A DNA stretch of 11,155 bases from NCBI GenBank assembly GCA_050949165.1, contig JBMNFF010000004.1, positions 1-11,155 of the forward strand, in the 5' to 3' direction. Both the position numbers and the translations under genes were made by a program. This document shows positions 1 through 6,322 of this stretch, in pieces. The notes beneath the pieces were generated by a model. That model worked only from the letters and a program-made list of their open reading frames with translations. It was not told the origin of the DNA and did not search any database. This DNA comes from DAIOXA01 sp050949165. Its GTDB lineage: Bacteria; Bacillota; Proteinivoracia; UBA4975. The number at the start of each line of letters is the position of its first letter. The first letter of the stretch is position 1.

Positions 1-41
1 GTAATCTACTACCTTCTGGCGGGAAAAATTCGCCCCACCCC

Positions 42-69
42 TTGAAATACTGGGCAAAAGTTATATAAT
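42..69 (+). promoter_or_regulatory. Candidate sigma-A promoter, probably native to the pilus operon
   Basis: TTGAAA (42-47) is followed by a 16-bp spacer and a perfect TATAAT (64-69). This is 5/6 plus 6/6 to the housekeeping consensus, pointing toward pilB. The expected start site near 76 lies inside the hairpin at 71-101. No other gene lies between it and pilB apart from the inserted IS, so it is a candidate for the original operon promoter. No expression evidence can be drawn from the sequence alone. Confidence 0.5.
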
Positions 70-70
70 A

Positions 71-101
71 CAAGAACCGGAGTGGGGTGCTCCGGTTCTT
101 G
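71..101. repeat. Perfect 12-bp inverted repeat directly behind a promoter
   Basis: CAAGAACCGGAG (71-82) and CTCCGGTTCTTG (90-101) pair perfectly around the 7-nt loop TGGGGTG. No T-run follows on the + strand. On the - strand the hairpin is followed only by a weakly T-rich tract (TATTATATAA), so an intrinsic terminator is not well supported. Its position over the expected start site of the promoter at 42-69 fits either an operator or a 5' mRNA structure. A weak terminator for a gene left of the window is the alternative. Confidence 0.55.
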
Positions 102-258
102 ATATTGCGGGCCAGGTGCTACAGCTATTCTGGTAAGTTTTAATAGTAAAGCTATTATATTCCACCCCCAAATTTATACTTCGCCACCCGTATTATGTGT
201 ATGAAGTAAAAAATATCCATGGCATTGCACTTTATTTATCTATAAGATAGAAGAAAAA

Positions 259-274
259 TTGTTTTTGAAAACAA
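259..274. promoter_or_regulatory. 16-bp palindrome, possible operator
   Basis: TTGTTTT (259-265) and AAAACAA (268-274) are exact inverted repeats around TG. The site contains a TTGAAA (265-270) that could act as a -35. It lies 16 bp left of the IS. In the uninterrupted sequence it would have been about 100 bp upstream of pilB, a usual place for a regulator site. It does not match a regulator box I can name with confidence, and AT-rich DNA makes such palindromes by chance fairly often. Confidence 0.25.
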
Positions 275-282
275 GGATTTTT

Positions 283-290
283 GGTTTTTA
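283..290. repeat. Target-site duplication, left copy
   Basis: GGTTTTTA directly abuts the left terminal inverted repeat. The identical octamer occurs at 1629-1636 directly after the right repeat. Extending by one base on either side breaks the identity, so the duplication is exactly 8 bp. IS256-family elements usually make 8-9 bp duplications. Confidence 0.9.
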
Positions 291-316
291 GATAGTGTAC
301 AATTAAGTTCGCAAAA
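291..316 (+). repeat. IS left terminal inverted repeat
   Basis: It begins GATAGTGTAC and ends TTCGCAAAA. It matches the reverse complement of 1603-1628 at 19 of 26 positions, with identity concentrated in the inner nine bases. Family knowledge: transposase binds the inner part, and strand cleavage happens at the tip. Confidence 0.85.
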
Positions 317-330
317 GTAAAAAGGAAAAA

Positions 331-389
331 CCATCGGCAACTCCGAAATGGTATGTGACGAGCAAACCAAAAGGAGTTGTTACCGATGG
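331..389 (+). promoter_or_regulatory. Stem-loop hiding the transposase RBS and start codon
   Basis: CCATCGG (331-337) pairs with CCGATGG (383-389), and CAACTCC (338-344) pairs with GGAGTTG (373-379). This gives 14 paired bases with one 3-nt bulge (TTA, 380-382) and a 28-nt loop. The right arm contains the GGAG of the ribosome binding site and the ATG at 386. A transcript entering from outside the IS would carry both arms and be poorly translated. This is the known logic of IS10, IS50 and IS200, whose transposase starts are masked in read-through RNA. That it works so here is inference. Confidence 0.6.
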
Positions 390-1579
390 CTTACTCTTAT
401 TCTACTGGAAACTTCGAGAAAATGCTATTGCAATTCATGTCAGAAGAAGACCCAATGCTCTCGATGCTGAAGTGGCTGTGCGAGCAACTTATGGAAGCCG
501 AAGTAACATCTAAGGTCAATGCTTCCAAGTCAGAGCGTAACTCAGAAAGGTCCGGATACCGCTCCGGGTACCGTGTCCGCCGGTTCGACACTAGAATGGG
601 GACCCTGTATTTGTTTGTCCCTAAGTTGCGCAAAGGCGGCTACATTCCCTTCTTCGTAACTGAAAAGAAACGATCAGAAGTTGCCCTTATGAATGTTATC
701 CAGGAGGCCTATGTTAACGGAGTTTCCACCCGCAAGATTGAGAAGCTGGCCAAGAGCCTTGGCATCGACTCAATCTCCCGAAGCCAGGTTTCTCAAATCA
801 CAAGGGAATTAAACGATCAGGTGGAAGCTTTCCGGAAACGTCCGTTGAAAAAGACGTATCCTGTCCTATGGGTTGATGCATTATACGAGAAGATTAGGTA
901 CGACCGGCACGTGAAGAACATGGCAGTCCTTGTAGTTGTCGGGCTTGATGAAAGCGGCAGGCGCGACATATTAGCCATTGAGCCGATGCAGGATGAGTCT
1001 GAGGCTACCTACAGGGAGCTGTTCCAGAGGCTAAAGGACAGGGGCCTCAAAGATACATGGCTGGTAGTGTCCGATGCTCACAAAGGGTTGGTAAAAGCTG
1101 TTCAGACGTCATTTATCGGTTGCAGTTGGCAGCGTTGTAAAGTGCACTTCATGCGGAACATCTTGGCTCACCTGCCCGCCAAAGGCAAAGCAGCTTTTGC
1201 TGATAGGTTGAAGCAAATCTGGTTGCAGCCGGATCTTGAAAGTGCTAAGAAATACGCCAATGCATTGATGGACACCTACGAAAACCAATACCCTGGAGCA
1301 GTAGAAGTTCTTGAATCTGGCTTGGAAGACTCTTTGCAGTTCTACAATTTTAACCGGCTAGATGCTAGGAAGATATCCTCAACGAACATGTTAGAGCGGC
1401 TTAACAGGGAGATTCGTCGGCGGACATCTGTTGTTGGCATCTTTCCAAGTATGGATTCTTATATCCGTCTTGTTACGACATACCTGATTGAATATGCCGA
1501 GGATTGGTCGTCAGGGAGATGTTATATAAAGCCAGATATTATCCAGTTAACAAAGGAAGATCGAATGCAGGTGGCATAA
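386..1579 (+). CDS. IS256-family (mutator-type) DDE transposase
   Basis: This 397-residue protein catalyses DNA cleavage and strand transfer for the surrounding IS. The RNase H-like core shows the DDE triad: D164 in WVDALYEK, D230 in VVSDAHKG and E337 in NMLERLNREIRRR. The spacing is close to that of characterised IS256 transposases. Between the second D and the E is the family's Cys-x2-His signature (QRCKVHFMRN). The N-terminal part (about 1-150) is the DNA-binding region. AAGGAG (371-376) stands 9 nt before ATG 386. A longer in-frame reading from TTG 377 overlaps that region and has no RBS of its own. The length is normal and no stop or frameshift is visible. Translation is probably limited by the stem-loop at 331-389. 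Confidence 0.95.
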   Translation: MAYSYSTGNFEKMLLQFMSEEDPMLSMLKWLCEQLMEAEVTSKVNASKSERNSERSGYRSGYRVRRFDTRMGTLYLFVPKLRKGGYIPFFVTEKKRSEVALMNVIQEAYVNGVSTRKIEKLAKSLGIDSISRSQVSQITRELNDQVEAFRKRPLKKTYPVLWVDALYEKIRYDRHVKNMAVLVVVGLDESGRRDILAIEPMQDESEATYRELFQRLKDRGLKDTWLVVSDAHKGLVKAVQTSFIGCSWQRCKVHFMRNILAHLPAKGKAAFADRLKQIWLQPDLESAKKYANALMDTYENQYPGAVEVLESGLEDSLQFYNFNRLDARKISSTNMLERLNREIRRRTSVVGIFPSMDSYIRLVTTYLIEYAEDWSSGRCYIKPDIIQLTKEDRMQVA

Positions 1580-1602
1580 TCCATTTACGGAGTGCAGATG
1601 GA

Positions 1603-1628
1603 TTTTGCGAACAAAACTTGACACAAAC
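1603..1628 (-). repeat. IS right terminal inverted repeat
   Basis: It is the reverse-complement partner of 291-316 (19 of 26 positions). It ends at 1628 and is followed at once by the right copy of the target duplication. It contains TTGACA at 1618-1623, reading outward toward pilB. Confidence 0.85.
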
Positions 1629-1644
1629 GGTTTTTATGTAGAAT
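1618..1644 (+). promoter_or_regulatory. IS-derived hybrid promoter reading into pilB
   Basis: The right inverted repeat supplies a perfect -35, TTGACA (1618-1623). The flanking chromosomal DNA supplies TAGAAT (1639-1644), 5/6 to the -10 consensus. The spacer is 15 bp, shorter than the ideal 17. Using a 17-bp spacer gives GAATAT (1641-1646), only 3/6. Transcription would start near 1651, some 70 nt before pilB. IS256 is known to form such hybrid promoters through an outward -35 in its terminal repeat. Activity here is inference. Confidence 0.5.
1629..1636. repeat. Target-site duplication, right copy
   Basis: GGTTTTTA is identical to 283-290 and directly follows the right terminal inverted repeat. 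Removing 283-1628 restores one copy and joins the upstream region to the pilB leader. Confidence 0.9.
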
Positions 1645-1720
1645 ATGGAAATATACAAGTTAGAATTTGGCGAACTATCTTCTTTAATCTGATGGTCTGC
1701 TGGATAGGGGTGGGGAGCGA

Positions 1721-3310
1721 ATGTTCCAATCGCTGGAGGAACTCTTACTGGAAACGGGCATGGCGACCCAGGCCCAAATTGTCGAAGCCCGCAAATCTGG
1801 GAAGGGAAGCAATATTGCCGAGGCCCTCACCGAGATTGGCGTGCTGACTCAGCAGCAGTACATAGAGATTATGGAATTCCACTTGGGTGTTCCCCATGTC
1901 AATATTGATAATTACCAGCTAAAACAAGACGTGTTAAAGGTCCTGGACCCGGAATTGGTCAAACGCTATAAGGCAATACCCATCGAGAAGACCGGCGACC
2001 GCCTCACCGTGGCCATGGCCGATCCCAAGAATGTGGTGGCCATTGACGACATTGCCATGGCCACCGGCTGCCAGGTCATCCCGGTGATTGCAGCCAAGCA
2101 GGAATTGGACAAGGTCATCCGCCAGCACTTCACCATGCGAGAGTCCATGGAAAGGGTTGTTCAAGAAACTCAGCCCGAGGACGATATCGACCCCGATGAA
2201 CTGGCCCTGATGGTGGACGACGCCCCGATAGTGCGCCTGGTGGACAATATGATCGACCAGGCCGTCAACGAGGGCGCCAGCGATATCCATATCGAGCCCC
2301 GGGAAGAGGACCTGGTGGTTAGGTTCCGCATCGACGGCATCCTCCACGAGCGCATGAATCCGCCCAAGAGCACCCATCCCCTGGTGGTATCCCGGCTCAA
2401 GATTATGGCAGAATTAGATATCGCCGAGCGCAGGGTCCCCCAGGACGGCAGGATTAAGTTCAAGATTGACGAAGTAAATAGTGTGGACCTGAGGATGAAC
2501 ACCATGCCCACAATCTACGGGGAAAAGGTCGTTCTCCGTATTCTAAACCCCGAGTCGATCATGTTAAAGCTCACCGATCTGGGTTTCAGCAATTATAATT
2601 ACGATAAGTTCAAGGACATCATCACCCGGGCCTACGGGATGGTCCTGGTCACCGGCCCCACCGGCAGCGGTAAGACCACCACCCTGTATTCCGCCCTCAA
2701 CTTTATCAATTCTCCTCAATTTAACATATCCACCGTGGAGGACCCGGTGGAGTACCGCCTGGCTGGCGTCAACCAGGTCAACGTCCACAGCAAGATAGGC
2801 ATGACCTTCGCCGCGGGCCTCAGGGCACTGCTCCGCCAGGACCCCGACATCATCATGATCGGCGAGATTCGGGATACCGAGACCCTGGAGACGGCAGTCA
2901 GGGCCGCCCTGACCGGGCACTTGGTCCTCTCCACCATCCACACCAACGACGCCCCCTCAACCTTGACCAGGATGATCGAGATGGGCCTGCCCCCCTTCCT
3001 GGTGGTGGCGGCCACCAACGGCATTGTTGCCCAGCGTCTCGTCCGGCGCCTGTGCAAGGATTGTATGGGTAGGGGCTGCAGCAGGTGCAACAAGACGGGG
3101 TACAAGGGCCGCTTAGCGGTGCATGAGGTCCTGACCTTCACCGACTCCCTGCGTCAGGCCGTCCTGGAGGGAATGAGCGCCAATAAGCTGCGCAAGCTGG
3201 CCCGGGAGGAAGGTATGGTCACCATGTATGAAGACGGTCTGGACAAGGTGCAAAAGGGCCTGACCACCCGAGAAGAAGTGGCTAGGGTCGTCGGCCTGGA
3301 CTATATTTAA
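1721..3310 (+). CDS. pilB: Type IV pilus extension ATPase PilB (GspE family)
   Basis: PilB is the hexameric cytoplasmic ATPase that powers pilus polymerisation through PilC. Residues 1-150 form an MshEN-type N-terminal domain with two LxExG-like helical motifs. This domain binds c-di-GMP in several homologues, but the usual Arg-Leu-Gly at the start of the first motif is replaced here, so binding is uncertain. The ATPase core has Walker A GPTGSGKT (312-319, K318), an Asp box around STVEDPVEY, Walker B with IMIGEIRD (E382) and His-box residues H400 and H407. A four-cysteine site follows (C445, C448, C453, C456). The two cysteine pairs are only 4 residues apart, against roughly 30 in most relatives, which helps explain the modest length of 529 residues. 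AGGGGTG (1706-1712) stands 8 nt before the ATG. It is the first gene of the operon and lies directly behind the IS. Confidence 0.96.
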   Translation: MFQSLEELLLETGMATQAQIVEARKSGKGSNIAEALTEIGVLTQQQYIEIMEFHLGVPHVNIDNYQLKQDVLKVLDPELVKRYKAIPIEKTGDRLTVAMADPKNVVAIDDIAMATGCQVIPVIAAKQELDKVIRQHFTMRESMERVVQETQPEDDIDPDELALMVDDAPIVRLVDNMIDQAVNEGASDIHIEPREEDLVVRFRIDGILHERMNPPKSTHPLVVSRLKIMAELDIAERRVPQDGRIKFKIDEVNSVDLRMNTMPTIYGEKVVLRILNPESIMLKLTDLGFSNYNYDKFKDIITRAYGMVLVTGPTGSGKTTTLYSALNFINSPQFNISTVEDPVEYRLAGVNQVNVHSKIGMTFAAGLRALLRQDPDIIMIGEIRDTETLETAVRAALTGHLVLSTIHTNDAPSTLTRMIEMGLPPFLVVAATNGIVAQRLVRRLCKDCMGRGCSRCNKTGYKGRLAVHEVLTFTDSLRQAVLEGMSANKLRKLAREEGMVTMYEDGLDKVQKGLTTREEVARVVGLDYI

Positions 3311-3334
3311 ACTGACTGACACAGGAGGACAAGC

Positions 3335-4336
3335 ATGGATCTATTATCTATTATCGATTTGGCAAGGGAAAGGGGCGCCTCGGATATTCACTTCACCGAC
3401 CGCAGGCCTCCCCTGATCCGGGTAGACGGAGAACTAATTAATGTGGGTGCAGATAATATGGGCCCCCAAGCCCTGGAGGCAGTGACCAGGGAGTTGGCCC
3501 AGGAACGCTATGACGAGTTTCTGGAGCGGGGCGAGATAGACTTTACCTTCCAGGCCCCCCATAACCGGCTGAGGGTTAATATCTATCGTCAGCGCGGCGT
3601 GCCGGCGGCGGCCCTACGTCTCATCCCCGAGAAGATTCCCAGATTTGAAGAACTGGGTATCCCCCAGGCAGTGCGGGAAATGGCCGACCTCCATCAAGGC
3701 CTGGTCCTCTTCACCGGCCCTACCGGGAGCGGCAAGTCCACCACCATGGCCTCATTGATAAACGAGATTAACCATTCCAGGGCCTGCCACATCCTGACTC
3801 TGGAGGACCCCATTGAATACATACACCAACACCAGAAGGCCATTGTCAACCAGAGGGAAATCGGCGGCGACAGCTATTCCTTCGCCAATGCCCTCAGGGC
3901 TGCCCTGCGTCAGGACCCCGATGTAATCCTGGTGGGGGAGATGCGGGACCTGGAGACTATTTCAACAGCGGTAACTGCGGCGGAAACTGGCCACCTGGTC
4001 TTGGCTACCCTGCACACCTCCAGTGCCGCAGCCACCATTGACAGGATCATCGACGTGTTCCCGGCCCACCAGCAGCAGCAGATAAGGGTGCAGTTGGCCG
4101 AGACCCTGAGGGGCGTGGTGGCCCAGAGGCTGCTGCCCAAGAAGGGCCAGAGCGGCCGGGTCATGGCTTGCGAAATCCTGATGGGGACCTCGGCGGTAAA
4201 GAACCTGATCCGGGAAGGCAAGCTCCATCAGATCCCCGCCACCATGGAGACAGGATCCAAGTTCGGCATGCAGACCTTCGAGCAGTCCCTGAAGAGACTG
4301 GCAGAACAAGGGCTGATTGAACCAACTACTTTTTAA
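3335..4336 (+). CDS. pilT: Type IV pilus retraction ATPase PilT
   Basis: PilT is the hexameric cytoplasmic ATPase that depolymerises the pilus, driving twitching and DNA uptake. The 333-residue protein has an N-terminal PAS-like lobe (1-100, with GASDIHFTDRRPPLIRVDGE near the start) and a RecA-like core. The core shows Walker A GPTGSGKS (128-135, K134), an Asp box LTLEDPIEY, Walker B VGEMRD (E202) and the His box GHLVLATLHT. The retraction hallmark AIRNLIRE is present as AVKNLIRE (287-294), which separates it from PilB. The zinc-binding cysteines and MshEN domain of PilB are missing, as expected. AGGAGG (3323-3328) lies 6 nt before the ATG. The 24-nt gap to pilB suggests co-transcription. Confidence 0.95.
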   Translation: MDLLSIIDLARERGASDIHFTDRRPPLIRVDGELINVGADNMGPQALEAVTRELAQERYDEFLERGEIDFTFQAPHNRLRVNIYRQRGVPAAALRLIPEKIPRFEELGIPQAVREMADLHQGLVLFTGPTGSGKSTTMASLINEINHSRACHILTLEDPIEYIHQHQKAIVNQREIGGDSYSFANALRAALRQDPDVILVGEMRDLETISTAVTAAETGHLVLATLHTSSAAATIDRIIDVFPAHQQQQIRVQLAETLRGVVAQRLLPKKGQSGRVMACEILMGTSAVKNLIREGKLHQIPATMETGSKFGMQTFEQSLKRLAEQGLIEPTTF

Positions 4337-4367
4337 GACAACAGCAATACACAAAGGAGGGAGCTAG

Positions 4368-5630
4368 ATGCCCAATGTGTACAGCTACCGGGCCCGAGAT
4401 TTTTCCGGTTCGGTTATAAAGGGTCAGATTCAGGCTGATGACATGAATCGCGCCGCCGAGCTCCTTCGCACCAAACGGCTGACCATCCTAGAATTGGCCC
4501 CGGGCAAGACAAAACAAAAGAGGGCATCTCTCTTCAAGAAAAAGAGTATCCCCGTCAAGGAATTTTCCGTTTTTTGCCGGCAGATGGCCACCATGGTCAA
4601 GGCCGGAGTAACGATAATGTCGTCCATTTCTGCAATCGCTGCTCAGGCGGAGAATCCGCTACTGGCCGAGACCTTGTCGGACATCGGCAAGGAGTTAGAG
4701 GCAGGCAAGACCTTCAGTGAAGCTTGCCAAAAGCACAAGGACATCTTCCCCAATATCTTCACCAGTATGGTGGAGGCTGGCGAGACCTCCGGCGCCCTGG
4801 ACGAGGTCCTGGAGCGCATGGCCGAGTACTTTGAGAACCAGGCGGAAATCCGTGAAAAAGTGAAGTCCGCCACCACCTATCCCAGCTTCATTGGGGTTGC
4901 TGCAATAGTGGTTGTCATCGTCCTGATGATGACGGTTATCCCCGGGTTTGCCTCCATGTTTGCTGAATTCGGGATGGAGTTGCCAATGATAACGCAAATG
5001 ATGATGACAATCAGTGAGGTAATGCAGAATTACTTCTACATCGTCTTTCCGGCTATAGGTGTTGTGCTCTTCATCATAGCAAGATGGGCAAAAACCACCA
5101 AGGGCCGCCATCGCATTCAGAGGATTTCCCTAAGACTGCCTAAGTTCGGAACAATATTCAAGAACTCCGCCATCGGCAGGTTCTGCCGCTCCCTGAGCAT
5201 CTTGGTCGCCAGCGGCGTGCCCATGATTCAGGCCCTGGAAATTGTGGCCCGGGTTGTGGACAATGTGGAGTATTCCAGTGCTATTCTTCATGCAAGAAGG
5301 GGTGTATCTGAAGGCATGACCCTGAGCCAAGGCCTCGGTGGATCCCAGCATTTCACCCCTCTGGTCTTGCACATGCTCAAGGTAGGGGAGGAGGCTGGGG
5401 CTCTGGATGAGATGCTCAGCAAGGTAGCAGATTTTTATGAAGATGAGGTCAAATACACAGTGGACAGGCTTAGCTCAATTATTGAGCCCATGATGATTCT
5501 CTTTTTGGCAGTAATTGTCGGCGTAATTCTCGCCGCAGTCATGCTACCCATGTTCCAAATGGGAGACGCAACCGATATTGCTTTATTGGATGGTAACCTG
5601 AAAGTATTGATGGGAGGTGGTGTGGTTTAG
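4368..5630 (+). CDS. pilC: Type IV pilus inner-membrane platform protein PilC (GspF family)
   Basis: PilC is the polytopic membrane platform that couples PilB and PilT rotation to pilin insertion and removal. The 420 residues hold two T2SSF cytoplasmic domains (about 65-190 and 270-395). Each carries the same internal motif, seen as VEAGETSGALDEVLERMA (135-152) and as KVGEEAGALDEMLSKVADF (338-356), a sign of the ancient duplication. Membrane segments are near 172-196, 222-241 and 372-396. The N-terminal YSYRARDFSGSVIKGQI stretch is typical of the family. AAAGGAGG (4353-4360) stands 7 nt before the ATG. Length is normal and nothing is broken. The gene lies 31 nt after pilT and 49 nt before the pilin gene. 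Confidence 0.95.
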   Translation: MPNVYSYRARDFSGSVIKGQIQADDMNRAAELLRTKRLTILELAPGKTKQKRASLFKKKSIPVKEFSVFCRQMATMVKAGVTIMSSISAIAAQAENPLLAETLSDIGKELEAGKTFSEACQKHKDIFPNIFTSMVEAGETSGALDEVLERMAEYFENQAEIREKVKSATTYPSFIGVAAIVVVIVLMMTVIPGFASMFAEFGMELPMITQMMMTISEVMQNYFYIVFPAIGVVLFIIARWAKTTKGRHRIQRISLRLPKFGTIFKNSAIGRFCRSLSILVASGVPMIQALEIVARVVDNVEYSSAILHARRGVSEGMTLSQGLGGSQHFTPLVLHMLKVGEEAGALDEMLSKVADFYEDEVKYTVDRLSSIIEPMMILFLAVIVGVILAAVMLPMFQMGDATDIALLDGNLKVLMGGGVV

Positions 5631-5679
5631 AAATTTGTGTCAATTGAAATTCTTAAAATATCAAGGAGGTAAAAAGAAC

Positions 5680-6243
5680 ATGTTAAATTGGTTTTATCGT
5701 GCCCTTAGTAACAAGGAAGGTTTCACTCTGATTGAAGTTCTCGTTGTTGTAGCTATCATCGGTATCCTCGCTGCCTTGGCCGCACCCAGTATTCTGGGTA
5801 GAATTGAGCAATCCCGGGCTGCCAGTGACGAGGCTTTGGCCAAGACATTGGACAATGCCATAGCTGCTTGGATTGTTGACCAGGATGTAGCCGGCGCTGA
5901 TGTCAACTTCCCGGACACTCTTGAGTATTTGATTTATGAGACTGAAGTAAGTGACGGCGATGTAGTATTAAATAAAGCTACGACTACTACAGCTTATCTG
6001 GATAACAGTACGGTATCATTTCTTTCTGACGGCAGGATGAAGGTAGCTGGGGAGGGGGGCTTGACAACTGATGATATCGAAGGTTACGACGAACTTGCAA
6101 GTACCGAACAAGGCAAGGTTACGGGGGATAATATTGCTACAATAATCGAAGGACGGGTCTTAACTATCGTTTATGAAGTGGATGAAGACGATAATAGTTA
6201 CAACCTAGTAGTCCTGGATCCCCGGGTTAATGACGCCGAATAA
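5680..6243 (+). CDS. Type IV prepilin, probable major pilin
   Basis: This 187-residue prepilin has a 14-residue leader ending NKEG, cleavage before F15, and the class-a N-terminus FTLIEVLVVV with Glu at mature position 5. Residues 15-37 form the hydrophobic helix that packs the fibre core. The mature protein is about 173 residues. The globular part is rich in Asp and Glu and poor in basic residues, and it contains no cysteine, so no disulfide-closed D-loop is possible. AAGGAGGT (5663-5670) stands 9 nt before ATG 5680. The frame is open upstream to 5617, but that would extend the leader by 21 residues and overlap pilC. The strong RBS, the position after pilC and the following hairpin all fit the most highly expressed pilus gene. 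No pilA or pilE symbol is assigned because Gram-positive pilins diverge widely. Confidence 0.9.
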   Translation: MLNWFYRALSNKEGFTLIEVLVVVAIIGILAALAAPSILGRIEQSRAASDEALAKTLDNAIAAWIVDQDVAGADVNFPDTLEYLIYETEVSDGDVVLNKATTTTAYLDNSTVSFLSDGRMKVAGEGGLTTDDIEGYDELASTEQGKVTGDNIATIIEGRVLTIVYEVDEDDNSYNLVVLDPRVNDAE

Positions 6244-6255
6244 GATTAATTTTTA

Positions 6256-6279
6256 GGGGCGGCGGCTTGCCGCCGCCCC
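6256..6279 (+). promoter_or_regulatory. GC-rich perfect hairpin behind the pilin gene
   Basis: GGGGCGGCGGC (6256-6266) and GCCGCCGCCCC (6269-6279) are exact inverted repeats separated by TT. They form a very stable stem 12 nt after the pilin stop. A T-run is missing (AATCCTTACTT follows), so this is not a textbook intrinsic terminator. A stem here could act as an RNA-stabilising or partial-termination element that keeps pilin mRNA more abundant than pilMNO mRNA. A dispersed palindromic repeat is the alternative. Confidence 0.6.
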
Positions 6280-6322
6280 AATCCTTACTTCTCCATAATG
6301 TGACATGACAGGGGGCAGGAAT

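Larger units (their letters stand above)
1..282. other. Gene-free upstream region of the pilus operon
   Basis: No convincing coding region is seen on either strand. The stretch is AT-rich after about position 120 and holds a promoter-like pair (42-69), a perfect hairpin (71-101), a weak 6-bp stem TAATAG/CTATTA (141-157) and a 16-bp palindrome (259-274). Before the IS inserted, this DNA was continuous with 1637-1720. The uninterrupted distance from the promoter-like site to pilB would have been about 300 bp. It therefore probably contained the native control region of the operon. No riboswitch could be recognised in it. Confidence 0.6.
291..1628 (+). mobile_element. Complete IS256-family insertion sequence, 1338 bp
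   Basis: The element is bounded by 26-bp imperfect terminal inverted repeats (291-316 and 1603-1628, 19 of 26 positions matching; the inner TTCGCAAAA is identical). It is flanked by an exact 8-bp target duplication (283-290 and 1629-1636). It carries one intact transposase gene, and its length is within the family's usual size range. It sits between the upstream control region and pilB, in the same orientation as the pilus genes. The untouched duplication and open transposase frame suggest a recent, possibly still active insertion. The right terminus carries an outward-facing perfect TTGACA. Confidence 0.92.

Noticed and set aside
377..385. TTG start for the transposase
   Set aside because: It overlaps the region next to the AAGGAG that serves ATG 386 and has no RBS at usable distance.
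331..389. Resemblance to a c-di-GMP-I (GEMM) riboswitch: GCAAACC and GTTACCGATGG are present
   Set aside because: The order and spacing of the conserved parts are wrong, the tetraloop-receptor helix is missing, and the sequence lies inside the IS. The pairing is better explained as an RBS-masking stem-loop.
1605..1847. Open frame overlapping the IS end and the pilB start
   Set aside because: It spans the IS junction, has no RBS, resembles nothing, and is out of frame with the clearly homologous pilB.
1934..5372. Several long antisense open frames opposite pilB, pilT and pilC
   Set aside because: They are shadows of GC-rich codon use, with no RBS or recognisable domains, and lie fully within well-supported genes.
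5617..5679. Upstream start for the prepilin, overlapping pilC
   Set aside because: The strong AAGGAGGT and ATG 5680 give a normal 14-residue leader. The longer form would be an atypical 35-residue leader.
6256..6279. Classical intrinsic terminator after the pilin gene
   Set aside because: No T-run follows the stem on either strand, so it was recorded as a regulatory hairpin instead.
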